The notes under the pieces were generated by a model. It saw only the letters and a program-made list of their open reading frames with translations, did no database searches and was not told where the DNA came from. A stretch of DNA of 64,000 nt, from assembly GCA_040902895.1 (NCBI GenBank), contig JBBDWL010000049.1:62001-126000 (forward strand), in the 5' to 3' direction. Of the stretch, positions 6,232-14,129 are shown piece by piece. The stretch is from JALYRV01 sp040902895 (GTDB lineage Bacteria; Acidobacteriota; Vicinamibacteria; Vicinamibacterales; SCN-69-37). Every line of letters begins with the position of its first letter. Position 1 is the first letter of the stretch. A program made the translations under genes and the position numbers.

Positions 6232-8574
6232 CTAGCGCCGCCCCTTGCCGACGGCCTTCTTGAACGCCCGCTCGCGCTTGCCGGGCCGGCCTTTCTTGCC
6301 CTTCGCTCCCCGCCCGCCCGCCGTCACGCCGTGCGCGCGGGCGGCATTCTCCTGCTGCGCTTCGCTGCGCAGGCGCTTCGGCTTCGCCTTGCTGCGCCGC
6401 GGTCCGTGCTTCTCGGTCTCGCGAATCGACTCCAGGATGTCGGCAATCCCCAGATCGAGCTGGCGGCGCTCCATGTCGACGCGAATCACCTGCACGCGCA
6501 CCCGATCGCCGAGACGAAACACCCGGCCGTAATTCTCGCCCCGCAGGATGTGCGCGCGTTCGATGAACCGGTAATAGTCATCGGCCATGGTCGACACGTG
6601 CACGAGCCCTTCGACGAAGTGCTCGATCAGTTCGACATAGACACCGAATGCGCTCACGCCGGTGACGTAGCCGTCGAACTCGTCGCCGACCTTGTCGGCC
6701 ATGAAGCGCACTTTCTTCCACTGCACCAGCTCGCGCTCGGCGTCGGCGGCGCGGCGCTCGCGCTCCGAGGTATGGCGCGCGATCTCCGGCAGATCGTCGT
6801 TCAGTTCCTCGCGCCGCGAGTCGGCCATGGGCCGGCGTGCTTCACGGAGCGCGCGATGCACGACCAGATCGGGATAGCGCCGGATCGGCGACGTGAAGTG
6901 CGTATACGTGTCGGCCGCCAGACCGAAGTGGCCGAGATTGGCCGGGTCATACCGCGCCTTCTGCATCGTGCGCAGCATGAGGAACGCGATCGGGCGCTCC
7001 TCGGGCTTGCCGCGCATCTTCTCGATCAGCTTCTGAAAATGTTTCGGATGCAGGTTGTTGCTCGGCGCCGTCAGCGAATAGCCGAAGGAGGAGATGAACT
7101 CCTCGAAGGCTTCCACTTTCACGGGATCAGGCTCTTCGTGCACGCGATAGAGCGACGGCACGTTGTTCGAATCGAGATGGCCGGCGACGGTCTCATTGGC
7201 CAACAGCATGAACTCTTCGATCAGCCGGTGCGCCACGTTGCGCTCCGTGGCGATGATCGCCTCGACCATGCCCTCATCGTCGAGCATCAGCTTCGACTCG
7301 CGCATGTCGAAGTCGATCGAGCCGCGGCGGCGCCGGGCGCCATTGAGGGTCTCGAACAGCTCGCCCATCATCTCGAACATCGGGACGAGCTCGCGATATT
7401 CTTCGCGCAGGCGCTTCCCTTCCGCCGTGTCCTGCTCCTTGAGGATGGCGTTCACTTTCGTGTACGTCATCCGCGCGTCGCTGTGGATGACGCCGTCGTG
7501 AAACTCGTAGTTGACGACGTGGCCGCGGCGGTTGACTTCCATCTGCACCGATTGCGTCAGCCGATCGACGTTGGGATTCAGGCTGCAGAGACCCGTCGAA
7601 AGCTCCGAAGGGAACATGTGGACGGCGCGCTCGGGAAAGTACACCGATGTCGCGCGCTCGTACGCATCCTCGTCGAGCGCCGACCCTTCGCGCACGTAGT
7701 GCGCCACGTCCGCGATGTGCACGCCGAGCCAGTAGTTGCCATTGGGCAGCCGCTCGATCGTGATCGCATCGTCGAAGTCGCGCGCATCCTCTCCGTCAAT
7801 CGTGACGGTCGGCACGCGGCGGAAGTCGGTGCGGTCGGCGATGTCCTTCAGTTGAATCGTCGCGCCCAGACGCCGCGCCTCTTCGACTGCCGCCGGATCG
7901 TGCGCGTCGCGGATGCCGTACTTCCTGATGATGATGGTCGTGTCGACCCCGGGATCCTCGATGTTGCCGAGCAGCTCGATGACGCGTCCCTGCGCGCCCC
8001 GGCGATCGGTCGGCCAGCGCGTGATGGCGACGGTGACCATCTGGCCCGCTGATGCGCCATTCTCTTCACCACGCGGAATCTGGATGTCCATCAGCAGCCG
8101 GCGATCGAACGGCGCCACGAACCCCAGACCCGCGTCGTCCTCGTCGTACCGCCCGACGATCTGTTCGGTGCCGCGCTCGACGATGCGGATGATGCGGCCT
8201 TCGGCGCGCCCGTCGCGCACGTTCTCGACCCGCGCGAGCACGCGGTCGCCATGCACGGCCTCGTTCAGATTCGCGCCCGCGATGTAGATGTCGCCTGTAA
8301 AGTTGTCGTGCACGCGATCCGGCGTGACGAACGCGAAGCCGCGAGGCGACGTCGAAACGCGGCCGACGACCAGATTCATCCGGTCGGGCACGCCGAAGCG
8401 CTTGGCGCGGCTGGTTTCGACCAGGTCGCCGGAATCGACGAGCGCGTTGAGCCTTCGCTTGAACGCCGGCCGCTCGGTCTTGGGGATCTTGAGCTTCTGC
8501 AGCAGCTCCTGGACCGTGGCGGGATGGTCGACTTTCTCGCGGATCAGCTTGAGAATCTGTTCATTCGACAACAT
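6232..8574 (-). CDS. rnr: Ribonuclease R
   Basis: The 780-residue protein is a processive 3'-5' exoribonuclease that degrades structured RNA. In order it has an N-terminal winged helix (LSNEQILKLIREKVDHPATVQELLQ), OB-fold cold-shock domains (GRVSTSPRGFAFVTPD), the RNB catalytic domain with the aspartate cluster in GEDARDFDDAITI, an S1 domain (EFDGYVTGVSAFGVYVELIEHFVEGLVHV) and a Lys/Arg-rich tail. Domain order and length match RNase R rather than RNase II. The ATG at 8574 sits three nucleotides from a 24-bp palindrome, so the translation start is either inside a hairpin context or mis-assigned; the only clear Shine-Dalgarno-like AAGGAGG is in the palindrome loop. selB follows after 12 nt. Confidence 0.95.
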   Translation of the reverse strand: MLSNEQILKLIREKVDHPATVQELLQKLKIPKTERPAFKRRLNALVDSGDLVETSRAKRFGVPDRMNLVVGRVSTSPRGFAFVTPDRVHDNFTGDIYIAGANLNEAVHGDRVLARVENVRDGRAEGRIIRIVERGTEQIVGRYDEDDAGLGFVAPFDRRLLMDIQIPRGEENGASAGQMVTVAITRWPTDRRGAQGRVIELLGNIEDPGVDTTIIIRKYGIRDAHDPAAVEEARRLGATIQLKDIADRTDFRRVPTVTIDGEDARDFDDAITIERLPNGNYWLGVHIADVAHYVREGSALDEDAYERATSVYFPERAVHMFPSELSTGLCSLNPNVDRLTQSVQMEVNRRGHVVNYEFHDGVIHSDARMTYTKVNAILKEQDTAEGKRLREEYRELVPMFEMMGELFETLNGARRRRGSIDFDMRESKLMLDDEGMVEAIIATERNVAHRLIEEFMLLANETVAGHLDSNNVPSLYRVHEEPDPVKVEAFEEFISSFGYSLTAPSNNLHPKHFQKLIEKMRGKPEERPIAFLMLRTMQKARYDPANLGHFGLAADTYTHFTSPIRRYPDLVVHRALREARRPMADSRREELNDDLPEIARHTSERERRAADAERELVQWKKVRFMADKVGDEFDGYVTGVSAFGVYVELIEHFVEGLVHVSTMADDYYRFIERAHILRGENYGRVFRLGDRVRVQVIRVDMERRQLDLGIADILESIRETEKHGPRRSKAKPKRLRSEAQQENAARAHGVTAGGRGAKGKKGRPGKRERAFKKAVGKGRR

Positions 8575-8576
8575 AT

Positions 8577-8646
8577 GGGGACGGGTCTTAATTATTCATT
8601 CTGTGCGGAAACTGCCTCCTTGAATGAATAATTAAGACCCGTCCCC
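8577..8646. repeat. 24-bp perfect inverted repeat between rnr and an ECF sigma gene
   Basis: The arms 8577-8600 and 8623-8646 are perfectly complementary over 24 bp and begin GGGGACGGGTCTTAATT; the 22-nt loop is 8601-8622. The element fills nearly the whole divergent intergenic region and starts 2 nt from the rnr start codon. The loop read on the minus strand contains AAGGAGG. Outer ends GGGGAC/GTCCCC are shared with palindromes at 58612-58786 and 63104-63131. It could be a REP/MITE-type element carrying or separating two promoters. Confidence 0.85.
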
Positions 8647-8662
8647 TATTTTTCAAACCGGG

Positions 8663-9349
8663 TTGGCTCACAGGCGTCTATGGGATGTGAATGTGGGTGA
8701 CATCGCGCTCGAGGCCATCGCCCCACCGGCGACCCGGGTTTCCGAGGCTGTGAGCGAGGCTGCGCCCGATCTGGAAACCGCGCGGCTTGCGCAATTGGCC
8801 CGTCAGGGCGATCGGGAGGCGTTCGCGCGGCTCGTCGATCTGCACCAACAGAGCGCTTGGCGCGTCGCGATGGCGGCGCTTGGCCGGCACGACGAGGCCG
8901 AAGACGCCGCGCAGGACGGCTTCATCTCGGCCTGGAACAATCTCGGCAATCTTCGCGACGACGAGCGTTTTCGGCCGTGGCTGTTATCGATTGTCTGGCG
9001 GAAGGCGCTGGATCGGCGGCGCGGCATCAAAGCCTGGCTGCGCGTCGTCGCCCTTCGACGCGGTGACCCGGACGCGATGATGTGGACGATCGAGGATTCA
9101 CCCGATCTCGCGCCGTCACCCGAAACAGCAACGATAAGCCGCAGCGCGGCGATGGCCGCGCGAAAAATCATCGCGTCGCTGCCCTCCAAACTGCGCGATC
9201 CACTGCTGCTGGCCGCGAGCGGCGACTATCGGTACGAAGAGATCGCCGCCATGCTCGGCACGCCGCTCGGTACTGTGAAGTGGCGCGTCTCCGAGGCCCG
9301 GCGCATCGTGAAGAGCAAGCTCGATCGGCTGGAAGGCGGGCGGTCATGA
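8663..9349 (+). CDS. ECF-type RNA polymerase sigma factor
   Basis: The protein of up to 228 residues has sigma-70 region 2 (DREAFARLVDLHQQSAWRVA, EDAAQDGFISAWNNL, then FRPWLLSIVWRKALDRRR) and region 4 (LPSKLRDPLLLAASGDYRYEEIAAMLGTPLGTVKWRVSEARR, the helix-turn-helix that reads the -35 element). Region 3 is missing, as in ECF factors. The start is uncertain: the open frame begins with a TTG at 8663, and GTG codons at 8687 and 8693 are equally plausible. The stop overlaps the ATG of the next gene (ATGA at 9346-9349), so sigma and downstream membrane protein are translationally coupled. Confidence 0.88.
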   Translation: MAHRRLWDVNVGDIALEAIAPPATRVSEAVSEAAPDLETARLAQLARQGDREAFARLVDLHQQSAWRVAMAALGRHDEAEDAAQDGFISAWNNLGNLRDDERFRPWLLSIVWRKALDRRRGIKAWLRVVALRRGDPDAMMWTIEDSPDLAPSPETATISRSAAMAARKIIASLPSKLRDPLLLAASGDYRYEEIAAMLGTPLGTVKWRVSEARRIVKSKLDRLEGGRS

Positions 9350-9930
9350 ACATCGATCGCGTTGCGCGGGCGATGACGGGTGGCAGGCCGACGTCAATAT
9401 TCACTGCGCGCGTGATGGCGCCGATCCACGGCCGGCCGCGCCCTGATTTCACTGCGCGCGTGGTAGCGCGCGTCGATGGAACGGGGGCGCTCAGGACTCG
9501 TGGCTTGTCCCGCGCCGCTCTCCTCCTCATCCCCGCCGCCGTCGCGATCGCTGCCGGCGCGGTGGTCTTGCGCAGTTCACGCGCGACGCTTCCGCTGCCG
9601 CCCGATGCGCCGGCGATCGCCGCAGCACTCGCCCCGACGACAGACCCCACCGGCGTGACCATCTTGCTCGCGCGGACGGCCGTGCCACTTGTCACTCGTC
9701 CAACGGCGTCCCGCCGCAAAGGAGCGGTCCAGCAGGCGCAGCCCAGTGCTCCGGAGCCGGCCATCTACATGATCGACGCGCTCGAACCACCGCCCGATAT
9801 CGCGATGAAGACGATCGAACCGGCGGCGTTCACCATTCCGGCCCTCGATGGGCCGGCGCCGCTAAGAGTTTCGGATCTGCCGGCCACGTCCGGCGGATCT
9901 CCATCGGGAGATTCCAAGGAGAAGTCATGA
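9346..9930 (+). CDS. Single-pass membrane protein, probable anti-sigma partner
   Basis: The 194-residue protein has a cytoplasmic N terminus containing two copies of a TARV motif (SIFTARVMAPIHGRPRPDFTARVVARVDG), one membrane helix (AALLLIPAAVAIAAGAVVL) and an Ala/Pro-rich extracytoplasmic tail. There is no zinc-finger (HxxxCxxC) anti-sigma motif. The FTARV(M/V)A segments resemble the short N-terminal sigma-binding regions of small membrane proteins encoded after ECF genes. The role as anti-sigma factor is inferred from the ATGA overlap with the sigma gene and the topology. The next gene overlaps its stop in the same way. Confidence 0.6.
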   Translation: MNIDRVARAMTGGRPTSIFTARVMAPIHGRPRPDFTARVVARVDGTGALRTRGLSRAALLLIPAAVAIAAGAVVLRSSRATLPLPPDAPAIAAALAPTTDPTGVTILLARTAVPLVTRPTASRRKGAVQQAQPSAPEPAIYMIDALEPPPDIAMKTIEPAAFTIPALDGPAPLRVSDLPATSGGSPSGDSKEKS

Positions 9931-10502
9931 AGCAAGCGAGTATGGTTCTGATGATGGTGCTGGCCGCACTGGCCGCTCCAGCCGCAAGCGACCAGCAGAC
10001 TCAAGTCACCGGGTCACTACCCGGGCGCGGCCTGTCTCGCACCGCGCTGCAGGCCACTAACGTGCGCCTCGACATCACGATCAACGATCAGAGCGCGGCC
10101 GGGCAGCCGATCCGTAAAACGATTTCCCTGCTCATCGCCGATGGCGAAGGCGGGCGGGTGCGATCGACTGGGACGCTCACGCAGCAGTACGTCGGACCAG
10201 GGATGGTCACGCCCGATGGAAAGCCGATCATCAGCGTGCGCCCGGTAGGCGAAGTGCAGCTCAACGTCGATGCGCACGTCAAGCTGCTGGCCGAAGACCG
10301 TATCCGGACTGGCATCACCCTCGAGTACACGCCCGGCGGCGCCGCACCGCTGCCTGCCGACACGGCCGTAACCCACAGCCCGCTGAATCAGAGCGTGACT
10401 GTGATTCTCACCAACGGCAAGCCACTCGTCATCACGCAAGCCGCCGATCCGCTGAGCGATCGCAAAATCACGGTGGAAGTCACCGGAACCATCCTCCGGT
10501 AA
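9927..10502 (+). CDS. Secreted protein of unknown function
   Basis: The 191-residue protein begins with a signal peptide (KQASMVLMMVLAALAAPAAS) and then reads as a beta-rich domain with NVRLDITINDQSAAGQPIRKTISLLIADGEGGRVRS and a second strand set around GEVQLNVDAHVKLL. No enzymatic motif is visible. It is the third gene of the sigma/anti-sigma operon, overlapping the preceding stop by 4 nt (ATGA). It may be the envelope component sensed or controlled by that system, but this is only inferred from position. Confidence 0.6.
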   Translation: MKQASMVLMMVLAALAAPAASDQQTQVTGSLPGRGLSRTALQATNVRLDITINDQSAAGQPIRKTISLLIADGEGGRVRSTGTLTQQYVGPGMVTPDGKPIISVRPVGEVQLNVDAHVKLLAEDRIRTGITLEYTPGGAAPLPADTAVTHSPLNQSVTVILTNGKPLVITQAADPLSDRKITVEVTGTILR

Positions 10503-10511
10503 CGTCCACCC

Positions 10512-10541
10512 GCGCCTGTCGGCCTATTGGCCGGCGGGCGC
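10512..10541. terminator. Hairpin between convergent genes, probable bidirectional terminator
   Basis: A 13-bp stem with two G-U wobbles (10512-10524 with 10529-10541) and the 4-nt loop TATT lies between the stop codons of the convergent genes ending at 10502 and 10524. It overlaps the last codons of the minus-strand gene. No T-run follows on either strand, so it may be a barrier or processing hairpin rather than a classical terminator. Confidence 0.4.
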
Positions 10542-10940
10542 ACCCAGATTTTCCAGCTCGCGCAGGGCTTCGGTCGCCTTCGCGTCGGCCTGACGATCCT
10601 GCGCGAGTGACAGCTGCTGCGCCTCGGTGATCGCATTCAACGCACGATCGATCTGGCCAGCCTCTGACGTCCTGCCGATCGCGTTGAGCCGATCGCGCGC
10701 CGCGGCCAACGGCGCGCGGGCGCGATCGAACTGTTGGCTGGCGTTGCCGAAATTGCTGCCGAACAGCTCCAGGCGGCCATGCAGAATCGACACGCGCGCG
10801 CGCTCCAGATCCAGCTGCAGCTCGGCCTGATCCCGGGCCTGTTCGACGGCCGGACGGCCCGACCGCCCGAGCAGAAGTCCGCCCAGGAAGGCTACGACCA
10901 CGACGATGAGGGCGATGAGGGCGAGTCGGTTGCGATTCAT
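10524..10940 (-). CDS. Membrane-anchored helical protein of unknown function
   Basis: The 138-residue protein has an N-terminal membrane anchor (LALIALIVVVVAFLGGLLLG) and then a long, charged, largely helical region (ARDQAELQLDLERARVSILHGRLELFGSNFGNASQQFDRA) that could form a coiled coil or TPR-like hairpin. No catalytic motif is recognised. Its ATG overlaps the stop of the glycerate kinase gene (ATGA, 10937-10940), so the two are likely in one operon although no functional link is evident. Confidence 0.6.
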   Translation of the reverse strand: MNRNRLALIALIVVVVAFLGGLLLGRSGRPAVEQARDQAELQLDLERARVSILHGRLELFGSNFGNASQQFDRARAPLAAARDRLNAIGRTSEAGQIDRALNAITEAQQLSLAQDRQADAKATEALRELENLGAPAGQ

Positions 10941-12175
10941 GAACCAATGATAGCCACAAAGACATCACCGACGTTCGTGCCCGTCGGCCCGGTGACGATG
11001 AGGTCGCCGAGGCGCTCGAAGAAGGGATGGCAGTCATTGCCTGCGAGCGCCGCCGACGGGTCGAGGCCGGCGTCGCGCGCGCGCGCAATCGTGGAACCAT
11101 CGACGATGGCACCTGCTGCCGTCGAGGTGCCGTCGATGCCGTCTGTGCCGAAGGCGGCGATGGCCATCGGGATCGTCCGATCGCCGATCGGCCTGGCGAT
11201 TTCGATGGCGGCGCCCAGTGCGAACTCCTGATTGCGGCCGCCGGTGCCGCTGCCGCGCACGTTCACGGTCGTTTCGCCGCTCGCAATGACCACTGCCCTG
11301 CCGCCAATCCGCCGCGCGGCGGCTGTCGCGCGCGCGACAAACGCGGCGCCGGCCGCCGACGCCTCGCCGGTGATCGGTTCGTCGAACACGATCGTCGCAA
11401 GCCCCCGCGCGAGCGCTTCGGTGGCGGCGCCGTCCATGGCCGTGCGCCGCCCGCCGATCAGCACAAAACGCGATCGCGACAGCGCCGCGTCGCCCGGCTT
11501 GGGCGTTTCACCGCACCGTTCGAGGGCAGCCACCGCCTCGGGCAGCTCGCGCGCAATGCCGGCGCGCTCCAGCACCCGTTTCGCGTCCGCAAGCGTCGAC
11601 GGATCCGCCACGGTTGGCCCCGATCCAATCGACGCCGGATCGTCATCGACGACGTCGCTGAGCGCGAACGTGGTGCAGGCGAGTCCCATCGCGAGCCGGC
11701 CGCCTTTGATCCGCGACAGATGCTTGCGCACGGTGTTGAGGTCGTGAATCGGGACGCCTGCCGCGAGCAGGCGTCGTGTCACGTCGCGCTTCACGTCCAG
11801 GCTGACACCGTCCCCGGGCGCGGCAAGCATGGCCGACGCGCCTCCCGACAGCAGCAGCACCAGCTCGCCCTCCGCCTCGCGCGCCTCACGCGCAAGCGCG
11901 AGCGCGTGCTCCCCCGATCGCACGCTGGCTTGATCCGGCAACGGGTGCGAGCCTCGCGCGATCATCGTCCGCGCGGCCGGCGCCTGCTCGCCAAACGCGC
12001 GCAGCATGGCGTCGGCGGCTTTACCTGCGGCCACGACGCGAATTGTGTGATGGCCGACTGAAGGATTCTGGAAGGATTGCTGCGCGTCGAGCGCGCGTCG
12101 CAGCAGCGCTCGAGGATCCGCGGCGGCAATGGCTGCGGCCGCGAGGGCGCGAAGATCGGAATGGAGATCGGTCAG
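10937..12175 (-). CDS. Glycerate 2-kinase (MOFRL family)
   Basis: This enzyme phosphorylates D-glycerate to 2-phosphoglycerate. The glycine-rich motifs VVAAGKAADAML, LLLSGGASAMLAAP and the C-terminal MOFRL block (GETTVNVRGSGTGGRNQEFALG and FGTDGIDGTSTAAGAI) are clear. The first GTG (12034) would remove the conserved N-terminal helix. The frame upstream encodes the expected sequence DPRALLRRALDAQQSF followed by QNPSVG, with no ATG, GTG or TTG before a stop at 12269. A CTG at 12175 overlaps the TGA of the preceding gene (CTGA), so I place the start there, giving 412 residues, which fits the family. CTG as start is unusual and is inferred. Confidence 0.85.
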   Translation of the reverse strand: MTDLHSDLRALAAAAIAAADPRALLRRALDAQQSFQNPSVGHHTIRVVAAGKAADAMLRAFGEQAPAARTMIARGSHPLPDQASVRSGEHALALAREAREAEGELVLLLSGGASAMLAAPGDGVSLDVKRDVTRRLLAAGVPIHDLNTVRKHLSRIKGGRLAMGLACTTFALSDVVDDDPASIGSGPTVADPSTLADAKRVLERAGIARELPEAVAALERCGETPKPGDAALSRSRFVLIGGRRTAMDGAATEALARGLATIVFDEPITGEASAAGAAFVARATAAARRIGGRAVVIASGETTVNVRGSGTGGRNQEFALGAAIEIARPIGDRTIPMAIAAFGTDGIDGTSTAAGAIVDGSTIARARDAGLDPSAALAGNDCHPFFERLGDLIVTGPTGTNVGDVFVAIIGS

Positions 12176-12465
12176 TGCGCCTGGCCGGGTCCCGACATGG
12201 CGCTGAGCGCCGACAGGCCGGTGACGACGTCGTACTTGCGCAGGATGGCGGCCACGAGCTCGTTCGCGTCATCCTTGGCACAGAGCTGATCGAGCTGTGC
12301 AAGCAGCCGCATCAGGCCGGCTTCGGCGTCGGCAATCGCGCGATCCGAGTAGTACTCGCGCTGCTGCTCGAGGCAGTCGCGATGTTTCAGAAGTTCCTGT
12401 CGGTAGAAGTCGGCGAGGATGGACGGGGCACTACAGGGACGCGGAACGCGGTGCAAACGACGCAT
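12172..12465 (-). CDS. Small helical protein of unknown function
   Basis: The 97-residue protein is mostly helical, with the central part ILADFYRQELLKHRDCLEQQ and REYYSDRAIADAEAGLMRLL. No motif of known function is seen. The ATG at 12465 is preceded by AAGGAG at a good distance; an in-frame ATG at 12486 lacks one. Its TGA overlaps the probable CTG start of the glycerate kinase, so the two genes are likely translationally coupled. A stretch of about 100 nt without a gene separates it from ftsX. Confidence 0.55.
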   Translation of the reverse strand: MRRLHRVPRPCSAPSILADFYRQELLKHRDCLEQQREYYSDRAIADAEAGLMRLLAQLDQLCAKDDANELVAAILRKYDVVTGLSALSAMSGPGQAH

Positions 12466-12565
12466 GCGGCTCCTTACAACTGACATCGGGGGACGAGTGA
12501 AATCAGTGTAAGCACCGCTTGAGTGCCTGTCAACAGATTGTAAAATTATCGGTTGAGCTGAGCGG

Positions 12566-13459
12566 TCATGGCCGGGCGGCACCGCGCGACGCGACGAACC
12601 CTCCGATGCCGCCGAGCACGAGGCCGCCGGCAATCACCGACAGCGCTGCAAGCGGAGGAAGAAACGATACGCCGTCGAGGCCAGTGACCTCCGCGATCCA
12701 GGCGCCGTAGCGCAACTGCACAATCCACGCGCCGATGGCGAGCAGCAGCAGCGCTATCGCGGCGCCGATGACGCCCTGCAGCAATCCCTCGACAATGAAC
12801 GGCGCGCGAATCGTCGAGAGCGGCGCGCCCACCAGCCGCATGATGTCGATCTCGTCTGACCGTGATGCGGCCGCGAGCCGCACGACGCTCGCGACGGTCA
12901 GTGCCGCCGCCAGTCCGAGGATGCCGACAATCGCGAAGCCGGTGACTTCAATCGTCCGCACGAGGCGCTGGAGGCGCGAAAGCCATTCGAGGTCGTAGCG
13001 CAAATCGATCACCCCCGGCCGCCGGCGCAAATCGTCGATCCAGGCGTCGAACACGGGACCGGATGCGGCCGTGGGCCGCAGCAGCACTTCGAGGGAGGCC
13101 GGCAGCGGATGATCGGAGGGATTGCCCGCCACGTCGGCGAGTCCCGGGAAGTCGCGCTGAAAGCGCCGGAAGGCCTCGTCGCGCGAGACATACACCACCG
13201 ATTCGGCCATGCCGCTCTGCTGAATCCATCGATCCAGCTCCTGCACCGCCGCCGGCGGCGCATCGTCGGCCAGATACACCGACATCTCCGCGGAGGCCGA
13301 CCAGCTGCGCACGATGCGGCGCGCGTTGAACGACAGCACGAGGAAGGCGCCGGCGACGAACACGACCGAGGCAATGGCGGCAATCGCCACGGCGGCGGCG
13401 CGCCGCCCGCGCCACAGCGACATCGAGCCTTCGCGCCAGGCATAGCCGGCCAGCGCCAT
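12566..13459 (-). CDS. ftsX: Cell division protein FtsX
   Basis: The 297-residue membrane protein pairs with the ATPase FtsE to couple cell division to peptidoglycan hydrolysis. It has one N-terminal helix (AVAIAAIASVVFVAGAFLVL), an extracytoplasmic domain of about 130 residues (SAEMSVYLADDAPPAAVQEL, then YVSRDEAFRRFQRDFPGL), and three C-terminal helices, with the FtsX signature SRSDEIDIMRLVGAPLSTIRAPF between helices 2 and 3. The ATG overlaps the ftsE TGA (ATGA at 13459). The gene order pckA-gatB-ftsE-ftsX, all leftward with small gaps, suggests a shared transcript. Confidence 0.93.
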   Translation of the reverse strand: MALAGYAWREGSMSLWRGRRAAAVAIAAIASVVFVAGAFLVLSFNARRIVRSWSASAEMSVYLADDAPPAAVQELDRWIQQSGMAESVVYVSRDEAFRRFQRDFPGLADVAGNPSDHPLPASLEVLLRPTAASGPVFDAWIDDLRRRPGVIDLRYDLEWLSRLQRLVRTIEVTGFAIVGILGLAAALTVASVVRLAAASRSDEIDIMRLVGAPLSTIRAPFIVEGLLQGVIGAAIALLLLAIGAWIVQLRYGAWIAEVTGLDGVSFLPPLAALSVIAGGLVLGGIGGFVASRGAARP

Positions 13460-14118
13460 CAGGTCTCCTCCGCGAGATGTCCGCTGGCGAGCGCGATCGT
13501 CCGGCGATTCACGCGCCGAATCAACTCGCGATCGTGCGTGGCGACGAGCACGGTCGTGCCGCGCGCGTTGATCTCGCGCAGCAGATTCATGATGTCGAGC
13601 GCGAGATCGGGATCGAGATTGCCGGTCGGCTCATCGGCGAGGATCAGCGTGGGATCGTTGACGAGCGCGCGCGCGATCGCCACGCGCTGCTGCTCGCCAC
13701 CCGACAGCTCCTGCGGAAAGGCGCTGATGCGGTGCTGCAGCCCGACCCATTTCAGCACCTGGAACGCGCGGCGCTTCTGCTGCTCGTCGCTCTGTCCGAG
13801 CACGCGCGGCACGATGGCGACGTTCTCGACGACCGTGCGGGTTGTAATGAGGTTGAAGTTCTGGAAGATGAAGCCGAGACTGCGGCGGTAGGCCTGCACC
13901 TCTCGCGGCTTGAGATCGGCGAGGTCGCGGCCGCCGACGGTCAGCGAGCCGGAGCTCGGCACCTCCTGCCGCAGCAGCAGCCGCAGCAGCGTCGACTTGC
14001 CGGCGCCGCTCGGCCCCGTGAGGAACACGAAGTCGCCCTTGTCGATCGACAGCGAGACGTCCTTTAACGCATAGACGCCGCGGCTATACGTCTTCGAGAC
14101 CGCCCTGCACTCAATCAC
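13459..14118 (-). CDS. ftsE: Cell division ATP-binding protein FtsE
   Basis: The 219-residue ABC ATPase has Walker A GPSGAGKST, the Q loop in FIFQNFNLI, the signature LSGGEQQRVAIARAL and Walker B LILADEPTGNLD. The start YxYxxG-like YSRGVYALKDVSLSIDKGDFVFLTGPSG is typical of FtsE. The GTG at 14118 gives a normal-length protein; the open frame further upstream is antisense to gatB. It sits 11 nt after gatB and overlaps ftsX by 1-4 nt. Confidence 0.93.
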   Translation of the reverse strand: MIECRAVSKTYSRGVYALKDVSLSIDKGDFVFLTGPSGAGKSTLLRLLLRQEVPSSGSLTVGGRDLADLKPREVQAYRRSLGFIFQNFNLITTRTVVENVAIVPRVLGQSDEQQKRRAFQVLKWVGLQHRISAFPQELSGGEQQRVAIARALVNDPTLILADEPTGNLDPDLALDIMNLLREINARGTTVLVATHDRELIRRVNRRTIALASGHLAEET

Positions 14119-14129
14119 GCGGCTACAGG

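Noticed and set aside
5275..8052. Very long open frame on the plus strand opposite selB and rnr
   Set aside because: It is antisense to two well-recognised genes, has Arg/His-rich composition and no family similarity. High GC content produces such mirror frames.
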